A DNA stretch of 9,810 nt from NCBI GenBank assembly GCA_011682595.1, contig JAACEH010000075.1, forward strand, positions 1-9,810, in the 5' to 3' direction. Source of the stretch: Anaerolineaceae bacterium. Its GTDB lineage: Bacteria > Planctomycetota > Phycisphaerae > FEN-1346 > JAACEH01. The translations under genes were made by a program, and so were the position numbers. The notes under the pieces were generated by a model. That model saw only the letters and a program-made list of their open reading frames with translations, was not told the origin of the DNA and ran no database searches. This document shows, one piece after another, positions 6,681 to 9,810 of the stretch (positions within the stretch are counted from its first letter, which is position 1; each line of letters starts with the position of its first letter).

Positions 6681-6693
6681 CCTCGGGCGGCCA

Positions 6694-8580
6694 TCAATAG
6701 AAGAAAGTCTTGTTCAGCCAACCGCTGTCGTTATAGAAGGCGAAGGCCACGAAACTGAGCAGCAACACTGTCCCGGCCACGGTCACTATGCTGCGCACCC
6801 GGAGCGGCAGCGGGCGGCGCAGGATCTTTTCGACGGCCAGGAACATGACGTGGCCGCCGTCGAGCGGCGGAATCGGCATGGCGTTCAACAGGGCGATGGC
6901 CACACTTATCAGGCCCAGCAACTCCATGAACTTGCCCCATCCCATCTTGGAGGCCTCGTAGAAGATGACGCCGATTCTCATCGGTCCGCTGACTTCCTTG
7001 GTGGGCAACTGCCCATTGACCATGGCCTTGATGGAGACGTACTGTATGACGGCCAATCGGCGAATCCTGGTCAGGCCGATGTTCAGGGCCTTCAGCGGGT
7101 TGTAGATGGGGGCGAGTTCGGCGGTCATCTGCCGGGTGAAGGCCGCGCCGGAGAGCAGCGATTCGGCCGTCGTCCTGGCGGGCGTGACGGTGGCGGTTTT
7201 CTCCTGGTCGGAGCCTGGTTCGGTGTATTTAATCTTGGCCGGCTTGCCTTTGAGTTTGTACAGTTCCTCCATGAGCCGTCGCCAGGTCTTGATGCCCTTG
7301 CCGTTGAGTCCGCTGATCGTTGCTCCCTCGGGGATTCCCGCCTTGTGGGCGGGGCCGGGATTGCCCAGCCGTTTAAGGACAACATCCTCATCCACGTCGA
7401 CGATCCAGGGGTTGAAAAGTACGCCCACCAGGTAACGCTGCTGTTCGGATTCCCGTTCAGGCCTCACGCTGACCTCAAGGGGCTGATCCCGGCCTTCGCG
7501 GCGAACCACGAGCCTGACCGGTTTGCCGTCGCTCTTTCGAATCAGGTTCGAGAAAAAGCGCCACGAGGGATAGTCCTGTCGGCCGGCTCGGACAATGCAG
7601 TCGCCCTTCTTGAGTCCCGCCTTCTCGGCCGGCTTGCCCTTCAGGACCTCCCTGATCGTCAGCGGCGGTTCGAGGCCGTAGTCCGGCACGGTGATGGTGG
7701 CCGGGTCGACCTTGATGTCGATTTGCTTGTAGGCGACCGCCGCGTCATCATCGCCGTCCTCAAGCGGCTTGTCAGGACGTTTGACGGTGAGGGTGACCGG
7801 CTGCTCGGGCCAGACTTCGAGCATTTCCTTGCAGTCGTAGAAGAACGGCGTCGGCTTGCCGTTAATGGCCACGATGCGGTCGCCGGGCTTCAGTCCGGCC
7901 TGGTCAGCCGGGCTCTTGGGCTCGATCTTCTTGACTATGGGCAGAAGCGGCGATGCAATACCGAGCGTGGGCAGGCCCTCGGTTTCGCTGCTGATGGTCG
8001 GGGCGAGCGATGTCCTTAGAACTCTGCCGTCCCGTTGGTACTCGACCTCGAACTTGCGCCCGGGGTTGTTCAGGCCGCTGACCAGGGTCAGCACCCTGAT
8101 GTCGTTGAACGAATTGACCTTCACGCCGTCGATGGTTCGAATGCGGTCGCCGGCCCGGAGTCCGGCCAAGAGGGCCGGTTTTCCTTCGACGGCCTGGCCG
8201 ACAACCGGCTCGACGACCTCGATGCCGACCACCGAAGCAGTGACGTAGATGATCATGGCGGTGACGATGTTCAAGCTCACGCCGGCCATGAAGATGACGG
8301 CCTGCCGCCAGGGCAGGATGTTGCGCAAGGCTCGCGGGTCGCCGCTCGGCTCGCGCGGGTCATCGCCGAGCATGGAGACGTAGCCGCCCATCGGGATGGC
8401 GCCGATCCGGTAGTCGGTATCGCCGAACCGCTTGTGAAGGATGGTCGGCGGGAAACCGAGGCTGAAGGCCTTGACCTTGACGCCGAACAGTTTTGCCGCC
8501 AGGAAGTGGCCCAGCTCGTGGATGAAGATGATGAATCCGAAACCTAGAACGGCGTAGATTACGTTAGGGATGTCAGGCAT
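6694..8580 (-). CDS. rseP: RseP-type site-2 intramembrane zinc metalloprotease with four PDZ segments
   Basis: RseP-family proteases cut membrane-spanning regulators such as anti-sigma factors and remnant signal peptides inside the cytoplasmic membrane. The 628-residue protein has HELGH at residues 21-25 in the first membrane helix, giving the two zinc-binding histidines and catalytic glutamate. LNAMPIPPLDGGH at 565-577 supplies the third ligand, Asp574, in the C-terminal helices. Membrane segments lie near 6-28, 95-118, 551-570 and 596-616. Between them are four PDZ-like units by their AGL/AGI-xxGD or similar turns: about 125-192, 212-298, 305-372 and 393-465. E. coli RseP (about 450 residues) has two, so this region is much enlarged. 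The start at 8580 has AGAGAGGAAG at 8588-8597 upstream. It follows dxr, a common arrangement. It ends 13 nt from the convergent gene. Confidence 0.92.
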   Translation of the reverse strand: MPDIPNVIYAVLGFGFIIFIHELGHFLAAKLFGVKVKAFSLGFPPTILHKRFGDTDYRIGAIPMGGYVSMLGDDPREPSGDPRALRNILPWRQAVIFMAGVSLNIVTAMIIYVTASVVGIEVVEPVVGQAVEGKPALLAGLRAGDRIRTIDGVKVNSFNDIRVLTLVSGLNNPGRKFEVEYQRDGRVLRTSLAPTISSETEGLPTLGIASPLLPIVKKIEPKSPADQAGLKPGDRIVAINGKPTPFFYDCKEMLEVWPEQPVTLTVKRPDKPLEDGDDDAAVAYKQIDIKVDPATITVPDYGLEPPLTIREVLKGKPAEKAGLKKGDCIVRAGRQDYPSWRFFSNLIRKSDGKPVRLVVRREGRDQPLEVSVRPERESEQQRYLVGVLFNPWIVDVDEDVVLKRLGNPGPAHKAGIPEGATISGLNGKGIKTWRRLMEELYKLKGKPAKIKYTEPGSDQEKTATVTPARTTAESLLSGAAFTRQMTAELAPIYNPLKALNIGLTRIRRLAVIQYVSIKAMVNGQLPTKEVSGPMRIGVIFYEASKMGWGKFMELLGLISVAIALLNAMPIPPLDGGHVMFLAVEKILRRPLPLRVRSIVTVAGTVLLLSFVAFAFYNDSGWLNKTFFY

Positions 8581-8587
8581 TTCAGTG

Positions 8588-8597
8588 CTTCCTCTCT
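8588..8597 (-). promoter_or_regulatory. Ribosome binding site of rseP
   Basis: Read on the minus strand, AGAGAGGAAG contains the core GAGGA, 9 nt before the rseP ATG. It lies within the last codons of dxr once that frame is restored, so rseP translation is probably coupled to dxr. Confidence 0.6.
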
Positions 8598-8775
8598 GGC
8601 CCAGGCGTCCGTCTCGAGTATCGTCTCGAGGTCGGCCTCGCTCTGAGGGTTGTGGTTATCCAGGGTTCGTTCGACGAGGTCGACGATCTGTGTAAAGTTC
8701 AGGCGGCCGGCCCGAAAGGCGTCGACGGCCACCTCGTTGGCTGCGTTCAGGACGGCCCCGGCGGTGCCGCCGGCC

Positions 8776-8791
8776 CGGGCGACCGGGCGAC
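8776..8791. repeat. 8-bp tandem duplication breaking dxr
   Basis: CGGGCGAC occurs twice in immediate succession, at 8776-8783 and 8784-8791 (GTCGCCCG twice on the coding strand). Removing one copy gives a continuous Dxr reading frame with conserved residues on both sides. The second copy therefore looks like a recent insertion. Confidence 0.9.
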
Positions 8792-9728
8792 TTCGAATCC
8801 CAGTCGCAGGGCGGGAAACTTCCGGAGGTCCGGCTTCTGGAAGCTCAGCGTGGCCACCTGGGCCAGATCCAGTTTTTCAGACAGGCCGGCCCGGCGCTCG
8901 GGGTGAGTCAGGGCGTACTGGATCGGCGTCTGCATGTCCGGGGCGCCGAGTTGGGCGATGCTCGACCCGTCGACAAAAGTGATCATGGAGTGGACGATCG
9001 ATTGCGGATGGATGACCACCTCGATGCGATCGGCCTCGATGCCGAAGAGCCAGCGGGCCTCGATGATCTCCAGGGCCTTGTTCATCAGTGTGGCCGAGTC
9101 GATTGTCACCTTGGGCCCCATCTGCCAGGTGGGATGTTCCAGGGCCTGCCGAGGCGTCACCTCGGCCAACCGGGCGGCGTCCATCCGGTAGAACGGTCCG
9201 CCGCTGGCGGTCAGTTGGATGCGGTCCACTTCGCTCGGGCGGCCGGCCTTCAGGGCCTGGAAAATGGCCGAGTGCTCGCTGTCGACCGGCAGAATCTCTG
9301 CCCCCTGGCGGCGGGCGGTCTCGGTGACCAGGTGGCCGGCCATGACCAAGGCTTCCTTGTTGGCCAGGGCCAGCCGCTTTCCGGCGGCGACGGCCTCCAG
9401 GGCCGGCTCCAGGCCCACGGCTCCGACCAGGGCCGACAGGACGATGTCGGCCTCGTCCAGGCAGGCCAGGCGCCGGGAGGCATCGACCATCACTTCGGTC
9501 GTCGAGGAACCGGGCAGCAGGTCGAGCAGTCGTCGCCGGGCCTCGTTGTCGCCGACCGACGCATAGGGCGGCTTGAAGCGTCTGACCTGTCGGGAGAGCA
9601 GCTCGACGCTGTCGCGGGCGGCCAGGCCCAGCACCTGGAACTGGGGCCCCAGGGCCTCGATAACGTCCAGGGCGGTCCGACCGATTGAGCCCGTGGAGCC
9701 TAGAAGCACGACCTTTGGCATGGAGAAA

Positions 9729-9735
9729 TCACCCT
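9729..9735 (-). promoter_or_regulatory. Ribosome binding site of dxr
   Basis: AGGGTGA on the minus strand lies 7 nt before ATG 9721 and pairs well with the GGTGA side of the anti-Shine-Dalgarno. It supports this start, which also fits the Dxr N-terminus (MPKVVLLGSTGSIG). Confidence 0.6.
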
Positions 9736-9765
9736 AAGGGGGGACCGGTTGCGTCCAAGACAGGC

Positions 9766-9794
9766 ATTCTACGAAACTGAGTGTCCGCGAGCAA
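9766..9794 (-). promoter_or_regulatory. Candidate promoter for dxr-rseP
   Basis: On the minus strand TAGAAT (9766-9771) matches 5 of 6 positions of the -10 consensus. TTGCTC (9789-9794) is a poor -35 with an ideal 17-nt spacer, and a better TTGACC lies just outside it at 9795-9800. Transcription would begin near 9758, leaving a leader of under 40 nt. It would make dxr the first gene of its transcript, rather than part of the common cdsA-dxr-rseP string. Motif-based only. Confidence 0.35.
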
Positions 9795-9810
9795 GGTCAA
9801 AAGGGGGGCG

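Larger units (their letters stand above)
8559..9721 (-). pseudogene. dxr: 1-deoxy-D-xylulose 5-phosphate reductoisomerase, frameshifted near the C-terminus
   Basis: Dxr (IspC) converts 1-deoxyxylulose 5-phosphate to 2-C-methylerythritol 4-phosphate using NADPH, the committed step of the non-mevalonate isoprenoid pathway. The start is ATG 9721, with AGGGTGA at 9729-9735 as ribosome binding site. Visible motifs are GSTGSIG (8-14, NADPH), LANKEALV (119-126), VDSEHSAIFQ with metal ligands Asp147 and Glu149, TASGGPF (171-177), and the HPTWQMGPKVTIDSATLMNKALE region with Glu218. The frame is normal through residue 313 (FEVAR), then runs into 11 nonsense residues and stops at 8747. An 8-bp unit is duplicated in tandem at 8776-8791. 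Removing one copy restores AGGTAGAVLNAANEVAVDAF and an ordinary C-terminal domain to TAA at 8559, 384 residues in all. The restored end overlaps rseP by 22 nt. As written, the product lacks its last helical domain and is probably inactive, unless the duplication is an assembly error. Confidence 0.92.

Noticed and set aside
6654..6720. Missing C-terminal tail of the MnmE-like protein hidden by a frameshift
   Set aside because: Neither of the other two plus-strand frames encodes a CIGK-like end, and rseP occupies the following bases on the other strand.
6661..8019. Long plus-strand open frame (452 codons) opposite rseP
   Set aside because: The composition (His, Gln, Asp and Gly rich) is typical of antisense shadows. 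The minus strand carries all RseP motifs.
9737..9806. G-runs near the right edge as a regulatory element
   Set aside because: Two six-G runs alone do not form a four-tract quadruplex or a clear repeat element.

Overview
This window carries a GC-rich bacterial chromosomal segment made almost entirely of housekeeping and energy-conservation genes. The mix suggests a planctomycete, possibly of the Phycisphaerae type: Rnf electron-transport genes, an obgE-coaX-mnmE-like run, and a dxr-rseP pair with an enlarged multi-PDZ site-2 protease. That assignment is inferred from gene content and arrangement, not proven. I see no mobile element, CRISPR array, tRNA or rRNA.

Positions 1-232 hold no recognisable gene. 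From 233 the plus strand encodes three subunits of an Rnf ferredoxin:NAD+ oxidoreductase in the usual E-A-B order: rnfE, rnfA (broken by a frameshift) and rnfB. The rnfC, rnfD and rnfG genes are not seen. A small secreted or periplasmic protein of unknown function follows, then rpmA (ribosomal protein bL27) without the usual rplU neighbour, and then a clear intrinsic terminator. A second plus-strand group comes next: obgE (ribosome-assembly GTPase), coaX (type III pantothenate kinase) and a divergent MnmE-like GTPase. These are packed with a 4-nt gap and a 4-nt overlap, so they are probably co-translated.

At 6680/6694 transcription converges with a minus-strand pair read from the right edge: dxr (non-mevalonate isoprenoid synthesis), then rseP (intramembrane zinc protease with four apparent PDZ segments). 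A candidate promoter for this pair lies at 9766-9794. When the dxr frame is restored, its end overlaps the rseP start by 22 nt.

No new multi-gene system is evident. The points worth attention are two gene-breaking indels with similar signatures: a probable 5-nt loss in rnfA exactly at an iron-cluster cysteine, and an exact 8-bp tandem duplication in dxr. Others are an MnmE homologue with no C-terminal catalytic Cys motif and a strongly altered middle domain, a four-PDZ RseP, a 21-residue insertion in RnfA, an unusual G4 motif in Obg, and several strong hairpins at gene ends.
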